Positions 32,088 through 42,407 are shown, numbered from the stretch's first letter. The stretch is 64,000 nucleotides of DNA from Chitinophaga agrisoli (GCF_008386695.1 NZ_VUOC01000004.1:1490327-1554326); one strand, 5' to 3'. Made by a program: numbers and translations. Notes: generated by a model not told the origin, from the letters alone.

Positions 32088-35000
32088 ATGAAATCACTAT
32101 TACACTTCTTACACAAGAAGCGGCTGATAGCATGCTCCCTTGCGTGCATGCTGTTATGCCTGCTGCATCCGGCCTTTGCGCAACAAGGCGCCCAGCAAAC
32201 ATACAGGGGAACCGTTACAGACTCCAGCGGTGCGCCAATACCCGGCGCCTCTGTTATTTTAAAGAACACCACACGCGGCGCCATTACCGGTCAGGATGGC
32301 TCCTTTACGCTGCAGGCGCCACAAGGCAGCACCATCGTTATTACCAATGTGGGTTTTGAGACCCGCGAGCTGGTATTAAGCGGCGCCAGCGCCCTGCATG
32401 TGCGGCTGAACCAGCTGGCCAGCAGCTTAACAGATATTGTAGTGGTAGGTTACGGCACGCAACGTAAAGCCACCGTAACCGGCGCCGTAAGCGCGGTAAA
32501 ATCAGAAGACCTGGTACGAACGCCGGCTACTACCGTATCCGCTGCGCTGGTGGGTAAGATGCCCGGCCTTACCAGCCGCACGCCGGATGCCCGGCCCGGC
32601 AGAGGCACCAATATACAGATCCGCAATATGGGTAATCCCCTGTTTGTGATCGATGGCGTGCCTTATACCGGCAACACCAATACCACCGCATTTGGCTTTA
32701 CACAAGGCTCCGGACAGGATGTATTCAACAGCCTGGGCATAGAGGATATTGAAAGCATCTCCATCCTCAAAGACGCCTCCGCCTCCATTTACGGCCTGCG
32801 CGCTGCGAACGGCGTAGTATTGGTGACGACCAAAAAAGGCAGGCGCGGCGATAAACCTGTGATTAACGTATCCGGTTACTACGGCCTGCAGAACTTTACG
32901 CGCTATCCCCAACCGGCCAACGCCGGGCAGTACGTACGCGCCCTCGTAGAATCTGAGCAGAACCTCGGCCGGGACCCGGCCAATCTCTACTCCCGCGAAG
33001 AGCTGGCCAAATGGGAAGCCGGTACAGAAAAAGGCTATAAAAGCTACGACTACCATAAAGAAGTACTGCGCCCCAACGTGCCGCAATATTACCTCAGCGC
33101 AAACGCATCCGGCGGTAGCGAGCGCTCCACCTACTACCTCTCTGTAAGCCGCATAAAACAAGACGCCATCGTGCGCGATTTCAGCTTTGAGCGCACCAAC
33201 CTGCAGGCCAATATAGAAAGCAGCCTGGCGCGCGGTTTAAAAGTAGGCACACAGATCAGCGCCCGCCTGGAGAAAACGCATAATGTAGGCGTACCGGGTC
33301 TGGATGATTACTTCAATCCTTTCCTGAGCATCTTTAGTATGTGGCCCACAGAAAGCCCATATGCCAATGATAATCCCAACTACATTAATCAAACGCATAA
33401 TGTGAACGTAAACCCTGCTACCTATAGAGATGATGTAACCGGGTACCTGGATGACTGGTGGCGCGGCATCAACGTAAATCTGAACGCGCAGTACGATTTT
33501 AAGTTCGGGCTCACCGTAAAAGGCGTTTACTCCTACAATTATATGAACGAGGACTACGATGGTTTTGAATATACCTGGGACGCCTACAAATACGATCCCG
33601 CCACTGACAGTTACCTTACCCAACCCGGCTTTGGTAACCAGAACCCCTGGCGCGAACGGCATAAGCGGAACGTGATCTCCCGCTACGGTCAGTTCCAGCT
33701 AAACTATAACAAACAGTTTGGCCCGCACTCCATATCAGCAGTAGCCGCTTATGAGCGCTCTGATTATGACAACTCCTATTATGTGGTGCATACCATCCCC
33801 ACCAATAACTATATACCCACACAATATCTTTCTGAACAGGATTATCTGTCAGACGAGTGGACCACAGAAGCAAGGGCCGGCTATATAGGCAGGCTTAACT
33901 ATAACTACAAACAGAAATACCTGGTGGAGCTGCTGGGCCGTTATGACGGCTCTTACCTCTATGCAGAAGATCACCGCTGGGGCTTTTTCCCGGGCATCTC
34001 CGCAGGGTGGCGTATCTCTGAAGAGCCTTTCCTGAAAGATAAACTAGGCACGTTCCTTAATGACCTGAAGATAAGGGCCTCTTATGGCGAGACGGGCAGC
34101 GAAATAGGTTTCCTGAACGGCAATGCGCCAGACGCCTTCAGCTATCTGCCCGGTTATAATTTTAACCAGGGCGGCGCGGTGCTGAATGGGAACTATGTGA
34201 TAGGTATCCGGCCCAGGGGCCTGCCCATTACGCAGCTGTCCTGGGTAAAGAACCGCTCCACTAATATTGGTATCGACTTTACCATACTGGACAACAAACT
34301 CACCGGCCAGTTTGATATATTCCAGCGTAAACGCAGCGGTCTGCCCGCTGCCCGGTACGATGTGCTGCTGCCCACCGAAGTAGGTTACGCCCTGCCCAAC
34401 GAGAACCTGAACTCAGACGCCATCAAAGGCGTGGAAGGTATGATCACCTACAATGGCCAGGCAGGCCCGGTAACCTACTCTATTGGCGGTAATGCTACGC
34501 TGGCCAGGGTAAAAAGCGTGAGCACCTATAAACCGCGTAACGGCAATGCCTGGGAAAAATACAGGTATGGCGTGGAAGACCGCTGGGGAGGCCTCGTGTA
34601 CAATGATCAGGGCGCATGGATAGGATCTACCTGGGGCTATCATGTAATAGGGCGTTTTGAATCACAGGCGGAGATCGATAACTACCAGATCAATAACGAC
34701 GGGCAGGGCAACAAGACCCAGCTGCCCGGCGATTTTAAATACGAGGATGTGAATGGCGATAAGATCATCAATGATCTTGACCAGCGGCCTATTGGCTATG
34801 GCCTGGAGTCCCGCCCGGGTATACCCGCGCAGCCCATGCTCAGCTATGGCATTAATGGCAGCGTGGCCTGGAAAGGTATTACCCTGCGCTTTGACTTTTC
34901 CGGCGCGGCCATGCAATCCTACCTGCGCGATTGGGAGCTGCGGTACCCATTCCAGAATAACGGTTCTTCGCCGGCGTATATGTTTACAGACCGCTGGCAC

Positions 35001-35339
35001 CGCGAAGATCCCTATGATCCCAACAGCCGGTGGATAGCGGGCACTTACCCGGCCATCCGTAAGGATAATACCACGCATGTGAACTACCGCACCAACGATT
35101 TCTGGCTCACCAATGTGCGTTATATACGGCTGCGTAACCTGGAGCTGGGTTATAATTTCCCTAAATCATGGCTCAAAAGGTTAAACATAAGCGCCTTCCG
35201 TGTTTACGTAAATGGTACCAACCTCTTCTCCATCGATAACCTGAAGGAGTATGAAATTGACCCGGAAATAAGCGCCACCAATGGCCTGGTGTATCCGCAG
35301 CAACGGCTGTACAATTTTGGTTTTAATCTCTCTCTCTAA
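32088..35339 (+). CDS. susC: SusC/RagA family TonB-linked outer-membrane transporter
   Basis: The 1083-residue protein has a signal peptide (cut after HPAFA, about 31), a carboxypeptidase-regulatory-like beta domain (about 38-115), the family signature DIVVVGYGTQRKATVTGAV near 122, a plug domain and a 22-strand barrel ending LYNFGFNLSL. It lacks an N-terminal STN domain, so control by an anti-sigma factor is not expected. The start at 32088 is set by the signal peptide. With SusD and DUF3823 downstream it forms an uptake unit for a glycan or similar polymer. No glycosidase is linked in the window, so the substrate is open. Confidence 0.95.
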   Translation: MKSLLHFLHKKRLIACSLACMLLCLLHPAFAQQGAQQTYRGTVTDSSGAPIPGASVILKNTTRGAITGQDGSFTLQAPQGSTIVITNVGFETRELVLSGASALHVRLNQLASSLTDIVVVGYGTQRKATVTGAVSAVKSEDLVRTPATTVSAALVGKMPGLTSRTPDARPGRGTNIQIRNMGNPLFVIDGVPYTGNTNTTAFGFTQGSGQDVFNSLGIEDIESISILKDASASIYGLRAANGVVLVTTKKGRRGDKPVINVSGYYGLQNFTRYPQPANAGQYVRALVESEQNLGRDPANLYSREELAKWEAGTEKGYKSYDYHKEVLRPNVPQYYLSANASGGSERSTYYLSVSRIKQDAIVRDFSFERTNLQANIESSLARGLKVGTQISARLEKTHNVGVPGLDDYFNPFLSIFSMWPTESPYANDNPNYINQTHNVNVNPATYRDDVTGYLDDWWRGINVNLNAQYDFKFGLTVKGVYSYNYMNEDYDGFEYTWDAYKYDPATDSYLTQPGFGNQNPWRERHKRNVISRYGQFQLNYNKQFGPHSISAVAAYERSDYDNSYYVVHTIPTNNYIPTQYLSEQDYLSDEWTTEARAGYIGRLNYNYKQKYLVELLGRYDGSYLYAEDHRWGFFPGISAGWRISEEPFLKDKLGTFLNDLKIRASYGETGSEIGFLNGNAPDAFSYLPGYNFNQGGAVLNGNYVIGIRPRGLPITQLSWVKNRSTNIGIDFTILDNKLTGQFDIFQRKRSGLPAARYDVLLPTEVGYALPNENLNSDAIKGVEGMITYNGQAGPVTYSIGGNATLARVKSVSTYKPRNGNAWEKYRYGVEDRWGGLVYNDQGAWIGSTWGYHVIGRFESQAEIDNYQINNDGQGNKTQLPGDFKYEDVNGDKIINDLDQRPIGYGLESRPGIPAQPMLSYGINGSVAWKGITLRFDFSGAAMQSYLRDWELRYPFQNNGSSPAYMFTDRWHREDPYDPNSRWIAGTYPAIRKDNTTHVNYRTNDFWLTNVRYIRLRNLELGYNFPKSWLKRLNISAFRVYVNGTNLFSIDNLKEYEIDPEISATNGLVYPQQRLYNFGFNLSL

Positions 35340-35350
35340 TGCTGACTGTT

Positions 35351-37246
35351 ATGAAAAAACAATATCTATATAAAAGCATGCTGCTGGGTATAACCCTGTT
35401 ACTGGCCGGCGCATGTAAAAAGGACTGGCTGGAGCGGCAATCGCGCACCATATTGCTGGAAGAACAAGCCTGGAACGATCCTAAACAGGTGGTGGCGTTA
35501 CTAGCCAATTTCTACGACCGCCTGCCGGTACAAACAGGCTTGCAGGATATCAACAACACCGGGGCAGATGGCCGTATTGCCCAGTGGCGGGATATGGCCA
35601 ATTTCGATGACGCCATGTGGTCCGGACAATCCAATGAAGACGGCCGCAATAATATAGCGGCCTATGGCTTTGACAACTGGCGTTTGTGGAACTACTCCCT
35701 CATCCGCGATATTAACCTGGCCCTGGAGAATATGATGCTGTATGGCACTAAATTATCCGATGCCCAGAAAACACAGTTCTCCGCAGAACTGCGCTTCCTG
35801 CGGGCCTACGATTATTTTGAGCTGGTGAAAAGAATGGGCGGCGTACCGCTGATCACCAAACAGCTCATCTATGACTATAGCGGCAATGCCTCCGCCCTGC
35901 AGTTCCCGCGGGCAAAGGAATCAGAGGTGTATGATTTTATTGCCAGCGAGATGGACGCCATCAAAAATGAATTGGGTAATGATGGCAGCGTTTCCCGCGC
36001 TAACCGTTATACCGCCATGGCCTTAAAAAGCAGGGCCATGTTATATGCAGGCTCGCTGGCTAAATACAATAACCTGATGGCCGCGCCCATCACTACGCCC
36101 GGCGGCGAAGTAGGCATTCCTGCGGGCAGGGCTAACGAGTATTATACGAAATCGCTGGAGGCCTCGAAAGAGATCATCAACAGCGGGGTATATACATTAT
36201 ACAGGGCCAACCCTGATCCTGGCGAGAACTTTTACGAAGCCATCACCGCAAAATCCGGCAACCGGGAAGTTATTTTCGTGAAGGATTTCCTTACGCCGCA
36301 GAAGCGCCACTGGTTCTCCTATGACAATATCGTGCGTGGCATCCGCGAAGACAACCTGGGCTCTTCCTCCATCAGCCCTTCCCTTAACCTGGTGGAGAGT
36401 TACGAATACCTGGACGGCACGCCCGGCGCATTGAAGATACGTACGGCAGATAACAGCGATTTTATCTACTACGATAATCCGCAGGATATCTTCGCCAATA
36501 AGGATGCGCGTTTATACGGCACTATCGTATACCCCGGCGCCAACTTCAAAGGCCTGCCGGTAGGTATACAAGCGGGCGTAATGGCCTGGAACACGGCCAC
36601 TAACAGCTATACGGTGGTCGAAGGCAGCGATCTTAATACCACCTATACAGATGGTAAGCTGCTGACAGGCAGCTCCGGCCCGCACCGCTCCATACAGGAA
36701 GTATCCAACACGGGCTTTTACCTGCGCAAGTATATAGACTCCCGCGCCCGTACCAGCACCCGCGGCGTACAAAGCGATGTATGGTGGGTATGGTTCCGCC
36801 TGGGCGAGATCTACCTCAATGCCGCAGAAGCCGCCTTTGAGCTGGGCCAGACAGGCGAAGCGCTCACTTATATAAATGCCATCCGGGACAGGGCCGGCTT
36901 TGGGCCTAACAGCCTTACCACCCTTACCACAGACCGTATCCGTAATGAGCGCCGGGCAGAGCTGGCCTTTGAAGACCACCGCCTGTGGGACCTTAAACGC
37001 TGGCGTATTGCAGACCGCGTTTGGAATGGCAACGTAAGTAATCCAAATGCCATGATCTACGCGCTGTACCCATACCGGGTGGTGCGCCCCGGCGATGCCG
37101 CCCGCAATGGCAAGTACGTATTTGTGAAGATGATAGCGCCGCGGTTCCGCTCGCCCCGCTTCTTCCAGCTGGGTAACTATTATTCTTCCATCGATCAGCA
37201 GGTGTTAAACAACAATCCAAAGCTTGTAAAAAATCCTTTCCATTAA
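35351..37246 (+). CDS. susD: RagB/SusD family nutrient-uptake lipoprotein
   Basis: The protein of about 631 residues has a lipoprotein signal (LLAGAC) and the SusD helical TPR-like body; RFLRAYDYFELVKRMGGVPLI is the typical central segment, and YLNAAEAAFELGQTGEALTYINAIRDRAG with ELAFEDHRLWDLKRWR the C-terminal one. It forms the lid of the SusC channel and captures substrate at the cell surface. The upstream ATG at 35339 overlaps the SusC stop; the second ATG (35351), which gives a normal signal peptide, is preferred. Confidence 0.95.
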   Translation: MKKQYLYKSMLLGITLLLAGACKKDWLERQSRTILLEEQAWNDPKQVVALLANFYDRLPVQTGLQDINNTGADGRIAQWRDMANFDDAMWSGQSNEDGRNNIAAYGFDNWRLWNYSLIRDINLALENMMLYGTKLSDAQKTQFSAELRFLRAYDYFELVKRMGGVPLITKQLIYDYSGNASALQFPRAKESEVYDFIASEMDAIKNELGNDGSVSRANRYTAMALKSRAMLYAGSLAKYNNLMAAPITTPGGEVGIPAGRANEYYTKSLEASKEIINSGVYTLYRANPDPGENFYEAITAKSGNREVIFVKDFLTPQKRHWFSYDNIVRGIREDNLGSSSISPSLNLVESYEYLDGTPGALKIRTADNSDFIYYDNPQDIFANKDARLYGTIVYPGANFKGLPVGIQAGVMAWNTATNSYTVVEGSDLNTTYTDGKLLTGSSGPHRSIQEVSNTGFYLRKYIDSRARTSTRGVQSDVWWVWFRLGEIYLNAAEAAFELGQTGEALTYINAIRDRAGFGPNSLTTLTTDRIRNERRAELAFEDHRLWDLKRWRIADRVWNGNVSNPNAMIYALYPYRVVRPGDAARNGKYVFVKMIAPRFRSPRFFQLGNYYSSIDQQVLNNNPKLVKNPFH

Positions 37247-37256
37247 TTGAATCACT

Positions 37257-37934
37257 ATGCAACGCTTCATACTATCATCCCTGATCATAGCTATTATCGC
37301 TATCACCGGATGTAAAAAGGACAACTATAAACCGCCTACCTCCATCCTGCAGGGGCAGGTGAGCTACCAGGGCCAGCCCATTGGCCTGCGCTCCAACGGC
37401 GTTCAGCTGGAGCTCTGGCAACATGGCTTTGAGGTATTTTCTAAAATACCCGTTTACATAGCGCAGGATGGCACGTTCTCCGCCTCCCTGTTTGACGGGG
37501 ATTATAAACTGGTGCTGTTACGCGGCAACGGCCCCTGGATCAACAGCGCAGACTCCATGGATGTAAAGGTGAACGGTAACACCACGGTAGATGTGACCGT
37601 AACGCCTTATTTCCTTATTAAAGACGCCGCCATTGGCCAAAGCGGTACCAATGTAAACGCCAGCTTCACGTTACAGCAGGTAAATACCAGCCTGCCGCTG
37701 GAAGCAGTGCGCATTTACCTGGGCGCTACCACGGTCGTAGACCAGGTAAACAGCGTGGCCAGCGTAGAAAAAGCCGCCGCGGATATCCCCAATATCGGGC
37801 AGCCTATCCAGCTAACGGTTAACATCCCTTCCTCGCTAAGCAGCAAGGGATACCTGTTTGCAAGGATTGGCGTAAAAACGGCCGGCGTGGCGGAGCTGCT
37901 GTACACCATGCCGCAGAAGATCGAATTGAAATAG
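37257..37934 (+). CDS. DUF3823 domain-containing lipoprotein
   Basis: The 225-residue lipoprotein (signal ending ITGC, C19) matches the DUF3823 family, found almost only after SusCD pairs. It has an N-terminal beta-sandwich, like a carboxypeptidase regulatory domain (ILQGQVSYQGQPIG), and a second beta domain from about 120. It is 10 bases after SusD and is probably a surface glycan-binding accessory protein. Confidence 0.85.
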   Translation: MQRFILSSLIIAIIAITGCKKDNYKPPTSILQGQVSYQGQPIGLRSNGVQLELWQHGFEVFSKIPVYIAQDGTFSASLFDGDYKLVLLRGNGPWINSADSMDVKVNGNTTVDVTVTPYFLIKDAAIGQSGTNVNASFTLQQVNTSLPLEAVRIYLGATTVVDQVNSVASVEKAAADIPNIGQPIQLTVNIPSSLSSKGYLFARIGVKTAGVAELLYTMPQKIELK

Positions 37935-37938
37935 CGCC

Positions 37939-37946
37939 TATCTTTG
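37939..37946 (+). promoter_or_regulatory. -7 box of the methyltransferase gene
   Basis: TATCTTTG matches TAnnTTTG and lies 36 bases before the ATG at 37983, just after the DUF3823 stop. No good -33 was found. Confidence 0.45.
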
Positions 37947-37982
37947 TTGCATCCGGGCAATTAAACCGCCGGAGCATAGGAC

Positions 37983-38636
37983 ATGACTGAAGAGGAAATA
38001 AAGGCGGTGGCCCTGCAATTAGGCCATCCGCAAGGTGAAGAAGGCATTAAAGTAGCCGCCAAATTACATGAGATCAATGGCAGCATGATACAACGCACCA
38101 TAGATCTGCTGCATTGCCGGGACCAGGATACCGTATTGGAGATTGGCCCCGGCAATGGCGGCTATGCGCCCTATGTGCTCTCCCGCGCTGCAGGTATACA
38201 TTACTATGGCATAGATATCTCCGCTACCGTGATCGAACTGGCAAAGGAGAACCTGGCGGCGGAAATAGCTGCCGGCACAGCATCCTTTATCCTGGGCAAT
38301 GGCGTAGAGCTGCCTTATACAGACAATTTCTTTGACAAAGTATTTACCGTAAATACTCTCTATTTCTGGGAAGACCCGCTACAACAACTGGCAGAGATCT
38401 ACCGCGTGTTAAAACCCGGCGGGATACTGATACCAGGCATCCGCAGCCCCCATTATATGAAAACACTGCCTTTTACCCAATACGGGTTCAGGATGTATGA
38501 TGCTACCCAGGCCGCGGCCCTGCTGGAAAAGGCCGGCTTTAGTATAGCAGATACGGTGGAAGAGAATGTAGAAATAAAGACGGAGCGTAAAACGGAAGTG
38601 GACGAGCGTATTTATATCGTAGCTAAAAAGCCCTGA
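37983..38636 (+). CDS. Class I SAM-dependent methyltransferase
   Basis: The 217-residue protein has the Rossmann methyltransferase fold: motif I VLEIGPGNGGYAPYV (near 44), acidic motif II GIDIS near 70, and post-motif LPYTDNFFDKVFTVNTLYFWEDP. It looks like the UbiE/Methyltransf_11 group that methylates small molecules. It has its own -7 box and converges on the LytTR gene. The substrate cannot be inferred. Confidence 0.88.
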   Translation: MTEEEIKAVALQLGHPQGEEGIKVAAKLHEINGSMIQRTIDLLHCRDQDTVLEIGPGNGGYAPYVLSRAAGIHYYGIDISATVIELAKENLAAEIAAGTASFILGNGVELPYTDNFFDKVFTVNTLYFWEDPLQQLAEIYRVLKPGGILIPGIRSPHYMKTLPFTQYGFRMYDATQAAALLEKAGFSIADTVEENVEIKTERKTEVDERIYIVAKKP

Positions 38637-38649
38637 GACAGGGGCTTTA

Positions 38650-39357
38650 TCAGCTCCCTTTCTTCAATAGCTTATTCTTCAGGATCTTCTCCAGCACGGC
38701 TTCTTTCATGCTACGTGAGATAGGTACCTGCAATTTTCCCAGCTCAATAATATTACCGCTGATGCTGGAGATCTTATTAGCGTTTACTACAAATGATTTA
38801 TGCGTTTGTATAAAGGCGGGATCTGCAATACTTTCTATTACGGATTTCAGCGTGGCATGTGTCATATACCGCGTTTGCGTGGTATAAATGTTCACATAGT
38901 TTTCCATGGCCTCTATGTATACAATATCATCCCAGCTGATCCTCACCAGCTTCTCATCTGTTTTAATAAAAAGGTGATCCGGCGCGGCAGGGGCATTCTG
39001 CCGGAATAACTCATGCGCGCGGTTCACCGCTTTCAGGAAGCGATCAAAGGATATGGGCTTCAGCAGATAATCCACCGCCTCCAGCTCAAAACCTTTAAGG
39101 GCATACTGCTCATAGGCGGTAGTAAAGATCACTTTAGGCGGGTTGGGCAGGCTTTGTAACAGTTCCAGCCCATTGATGTATGGCATTTCAATATCCAGGA
39201 ACAGCAGGTCTACCGGCTGCTCCTGCAACAGGTTATTCAATGCTACAGCATCTTCACAAACACCTACCAGTTCCAGGAAGCTGATCTTCTCTACATAACC
39301 CTTTATCCCTTTCCTGGCTACCGGCTCATCATCCGTTATCACGCATCTTATCTTCAT
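38650..39357 (-). CDS. LytTR family response regulator
   Basis: The 235-residue protein has a receiver domain (D9, D10, phospho-acceptor D55 in LFLDIEMPYINGLELL, K104-region) and a LytTR DNA-binding domain from about 130 (LVRISWDDIVYIEAMENYVNIYTT). It overlaps its sensor kinase gene by 4 bases, so the pair is co-translated. LytTR pairs of this phylum regulate varied surface and transport genes; the target here is unknown, but the acyltransferase upstream is in the same direction. Confidence 0.93.
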   Translation of the reverse strand: MKIRCVITDDEPVARKGIKGYVEKISFLELVGVCEDAVALNNLLQEQPVDLLFLDIEMPYINGLELLQSLPNPPKVIFTTAYEQYALKGFELEAVDYLLKPISFDRFLKAVNRAHELFRQNAPAAPDHLFIKTDEKLVRISWDDIVYIEAMENYVNIYTTQTRYMTHATLKSVIESIADPAFIQTHKSFVVNANKISSISGNIIELGKLQVPISRSMKEAVLEKILKNKLLKKGS

Positions 39358-40382
39358 AGTGTAATGTTTAATTGTGCAATAAAACTTTCTCCTTTGTCTG
39401 TAGTATGGAAGGTATGCCTGTCAGGGTACAACAGGGCCAGTCTTCTTTTCAGGTGTTCCAGCCCTATGCCGCTCCTGCCCTTTCTTTCCGGTATCTGTGC
39501 TGGTTTGGCATTACTTACCTCAAACTGCAGCTGCCCGTTATCCAGTGTGGCAGAGATCTGTATCCAATACTCCCCGCCGGCATATTTAAAAGCATTCTCT
39601 ACCAGCGGCAGTAACAGCAGGGGATATAGCTGCTGGCCATCCAGCTGTTTATCAAACTCCACCCGCAACGCCAGGTGATCATTCATCCGTTGCTTTTGCA
39701 GGTTGATGAATGACTGCAGGTATTGCAGCTCCTGACGCACAGATACTGTTTGCTGCTGATCATACAGCTGGTAACGCAGCAATTCCGACAGCTCTTCTAC
39801 GGTTTGTTTAGCGCGGTTCACATCCTCATCCATCTGGAAATAAACGGTATTAAGCGCATTAAACAGGAAATGCGGATGGTACTGCGCTTTCAGAAAACGT
39901 AGCTCTGCCTGCAGCTGGTCATTACTGATCTTCTCCAGCTGCAGCTGCTGCTCATAATTCTTGCGTACGGAAGCGCTGTTCCTGGCAAAGGCGTAATACA
40001 ATAACCAATACAACAGTGGTATCAGGTAAATATTCACGGCGTCAAACCACTGCAGGCCATCATCCGTAAACGCTGCGATAGGGATAATGGTAAAGCTGGC
40101 AAGCAGCTCAATATACAGGGCCACTTCTGCAAACTCCCTTAACAGTGCGCCCGTATGCGGCGCGCCGGTATATTTTCGCTGATTTTTTGCCAGCTGCCGG
40201 TTAAGCATGTACATCACCAGGTAGCTGCCTGCTATACTGCTCCCTATCTCTATCGCATTCAATGTCCAGGACCGTAACCAGAACCGCGTACCGGAGATCA
40301 CATCATTTACCAGGCGTATACTGGTGTAGATACACAAACCATAGATCACCGGAAATAATACCCGTGCCCATTTACTATTCAT
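39354..40382 (-). CDS. LytS-type sensor histidine kinase
   Basis: The 342-residue membrane kinase has four N-terminal helices (near 8, 45, 90 and 118), a coiled segment, then the His_kinase domain with H171 in HPHFLFNALN and a GHKL ATPase with N-box LPLVENAFKYA and G-box GRSGIGLEHLKRRL. No periplasmic sensor domain is present, so the helices probably sense the signal. It is paired with the LytTR regulator that overlaps it by 4 bases. The gap to the acyltransferase gene is 23 bases, so the three may be one transcript. Confidence 0.92.
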   Translation of the reverse strand: MNSKWARVLFPVIYGLCIYTSIRLVNDVISGTRFWLRSWTLNAIEIGSSIAGSYLVMYMLNRQLAKNQRKYTGAPHTGALLREFAEVALYIELLASFTIIPIAAFTDDGLQWFDAVNIYLIPLLYWLLYYAFARNSASVRKNYEQQLQLEKISNDQLQAELRFLKAQYHPHFLFNALNTVYFQMDEDVNRAKQTVEELSELLRYQLYDQQQTVSVRQELQYLQSFINLQKQRMNDHLALRVEFDKQLDGQQLYPLLLLPLVENAFKYAGGEYWIQISATLDNGQLQFEVSNAKPAQIPERKGRSGIGLEHLKRRLALLYPDRHTFHTTDKGESFIAQLNITL

Positions 40383-40405
40383 AGCCAGTTAAATTAAGCA
40401 ATTAT

Positions 40406-41623
40406 TTATTGTAATGCTATTTCAGGTAAGCGTGGCGCTGGTACTGCCACCTGCTTCTCAGCCGGTTTTGCCTCCGGCTGACGGCTTTTCATACCAAACA
40501 GTAACCTTGTAATCGCAAAGGGGCGGATAAACAGGTGATAGATCAGCATGGACACTACAAAAGAGGTACCGGCAATAAACAGGTACTTCATACCAATGGT
40601 ATCATCCGTTTTCACCACATAAAAAGCAATGATCACGATCACCGTCTGGTGCAGGATATAGAAGGGGTACACCGCCTGGTTGATATAATCAAGCGCCCGG
40701 TGTTTGCGCTGCAGGTACTTCTTACCATAACCGATAATAGCAAACACCCATAACCAGGCATTAAGCGGATGACGGGCAATATAAAAAGGCGTAAGCCAGT
40801 CGTGTTCGCCAAAAGGCAGTACCTGGGTCAGCGATAGGTTATTCCAGCGGAGGTAGTTGATAAGCAGCATACACACAAACGCAAGGCCCAGCGATATACG
40901 GCGGTTACGCTCCAGGCTATCCATTAACGCCGGTTGCAGGGCGCATATAAAACCAGTGAGCAGGAACAACAGCCAGTATACAAAAAAACACCAGTCATTT
41001 ACCAGGGCATGGGTTTGGGGGAACAGCTCCACCGTAAGGGAGAACCAGGCTACCGTAGGCAGCGTGAGCCAGTAGACGCGTTTGCCACGGGCCAGCCAGG
41101 ACAGCCTGTCCACAAAACCTTTTGCCCTGTCAGACACCGCCCAGCCAAAAAATGGCGTTAGCAGCACATCATATACCAGCAAATAGGCAATGAACCACAG
41201 GTGATGCCAGCTGGTATTCCCCTGGGGATACGGTTTAAAACTGAATACTGAGGGGTAGAAATCCCAGAAGCTGCCCTTATACCCCTGCGTGAGCCGTTCC
41301 ATATAGATCTGCGGCGGCACGATCACAAAGATCCCTACCAACAGCGGAATAAACAGCCGCTGGAACCGCAGTTTCATAAAACCGCCAGCCGATTTACGGC
41401 TCACCATAAACCAGGATACCGTACCGGAAATAAAGAACAATAAATGCATCCGGAAACGGCTGAGCCAATAGGAAAACTCTGATAGTACATGGCTGCTGGC
41501 CGCGTTGTTTACATGCCAGGGATCATCTATGGCAAAGGGCCGGGCGCTGTGAAAGAGGAGTACGCCCAGTATAGCCAGCATGCGCAGCCAGTCGAGGTAT
41601 GTTTGCCGGGTAGTAGTTTGCAT
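40406..41623 (-). CDS. Acyltransferase 3 family membrane protein (OpgC-like)
   Basis: The 405-residue protein has about ten helices and the AT3 signature near the start: YLDWLRMLAILGVLLFHSARP, with the conserved His, and MHLLFFISG near 65. AT3 enzymes transfer acetyl or succinyl groups to extracytoplasmic glycans or lipids. The ATG at 41623 is used because a promoter box lies between it and an upstream in-frame ATG. It heads the presumed unit with the LytS/LytTR genes. Confidence 0.88.
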   Translation of the reverse strand: MQTTTRQTYLDWLRMLAILGVLLFHSARPFAIDDPWHVNNAASSHVLSEFSYWLSRFRMHLLFFISGTVSWFMVSRKSAGGFMKLRFQRLFIPLLVGIFVIVPPQIYMERLTQGYKGSFWDFYPSVFSFKPYPQGNTSWHHLWFIAYLLVYDVLLTPFFGWAVSDRAKGFVDRLSWLARGKRVYWLTLPTVAWFSLTVELFPQTHALVNDWCFFVYWLLFLLTGFICALQPALMDSLERNRRISLGLAFVCMLLINYLRWNNLSLTQVLPFGEHDWLTPFYIARHPLNAWLWVFAIIGYGKKYLQRKHRALDYINQAVYPFYILHQTVIVIIAFYVVKTDDTIGMKYLFIAGTSFVVSMLIYHLFIRPFAITRLLFGMKSRQPEAKPAEKQVAVPAPRLPEIALQ

Positions 41624-41637
41624 GTGTTTGTTTTTTA

Positions 41638-41645
41638 CAAACGTA
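41638..41645 (-). promoter_or_regulatory. -7 box of the acyltransferase gene
   Basis: The reverse strand reads TACGTTTG, a consensus match, 14 bases before the ATG at 41623. No -33 was identified. Confidence 0.5.
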
Positions 41646-41870
41646 CTACGGGGGGAGGTGTTGGGTGGGATGGTTTTGACCAAGTGCGGTTTTGGGGTGA
41701 CAGGATGCGGGGGGATAACCACAATAATCTATTTGACGCAGCCAATGTCATTTTTTGGAAGCCTCAAAACTAACTTCTAATTTCGTTGAAACGTCTTTGC
41801 AAGGTCTCATAAATCACACACCTGTGGGAGGTTGCCACTACGCGCACGGTGCCTTGTAGAGACGTTTCTC

Positions 41871-42350
41871 TCACCCTTCATACGGCCCGCCCGGCTCTCC
41901 CCATCCCCATTTAGGCATAGGCGCGCCTTCCTCCACCGGATTAGTTTCCGCATTGGAATTGATCACCGCTATCCTGCTCCCCCACTCCAGATATCCCACC
42001 AACGCAGACCGGAACTCCGGATCACTGGCAATCCCAATTTCATCCGCAGCCTCCAGCAGCAATGCAATCCACCTTTTACGTTTAGGCTCATCCAGCATAC
42101 GGCCTACATGATGCGATACCATAGATGCATGGCTGCCTTTGTCTTCCGCAGTATACAGTTTAGGTCCACCAAATACTTCGGCAATAAAATGTGCTACGTG
42201 CCGGCTATGGTCTGCAGACATATCCTTAAACACCGGGTAGAGCAACTCATCCTGCAGCACTTTGGCATAAAATACTTCCGTAAGCTTTTCCAGCGCGGCC
42301 TGGCCGCCCACCCACTCGTACAAGCTGGGTATTGTCTTTTTCTGTTCCAT
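41871..42350 (-). CDS. Truncated hemoglobin (group II, trHbO-like)
   Basis: The 159-residue heme protein has the trHb start SLYEWVGGQAALEKLTEVFYAKV and FKDMSADHSRHVAHFIAEVFGGP, followed by a helix with histidines (MVSHHVGRML) that supplies the proximal His. The C-terminus extends about 25 residues beyond the fold and is rich in Gly and Pro (MPKWGWGEPGGP). Group II proteins bind O2, NO or peroxide and act in redox and nitrosative stress. It is divergent from an HxlR regulator, and a dyad lies beside its promoter. Confidence 0.88.
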   Translation of the reverse strand: MEQKKTIPSLYEWVGGQAALEKLTEVFYAKVLQDELLYPVFKDMSADHSRHVAHFIAEVFGGPKLYTAEDKGSHASMVSHHVGRMLDEPKRKRWIALLLEAADEIGIASDPEFRSALVGYLEWGSRIAVINSNAETNPVEEGAPMPKWGWGEPGGPYEG

Positions 42351-42373
42351 GATAAGAATGATGATAATGCGCT

Positions 42374-42404
42374 CAAATATATTTTAATACCTTCAGGTCT
42401 CCAA
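42374..42404 (-). promoter_or_regulatory. Promoter of the globin gene
   Basis: The reverse strand reads TTG (42404-42402), a 20-base spacer, then TATATTTG (42381-42374). The start codon follows after 23 bases. Confidence 0.7.
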
Positions 42405-42407
42405 TAG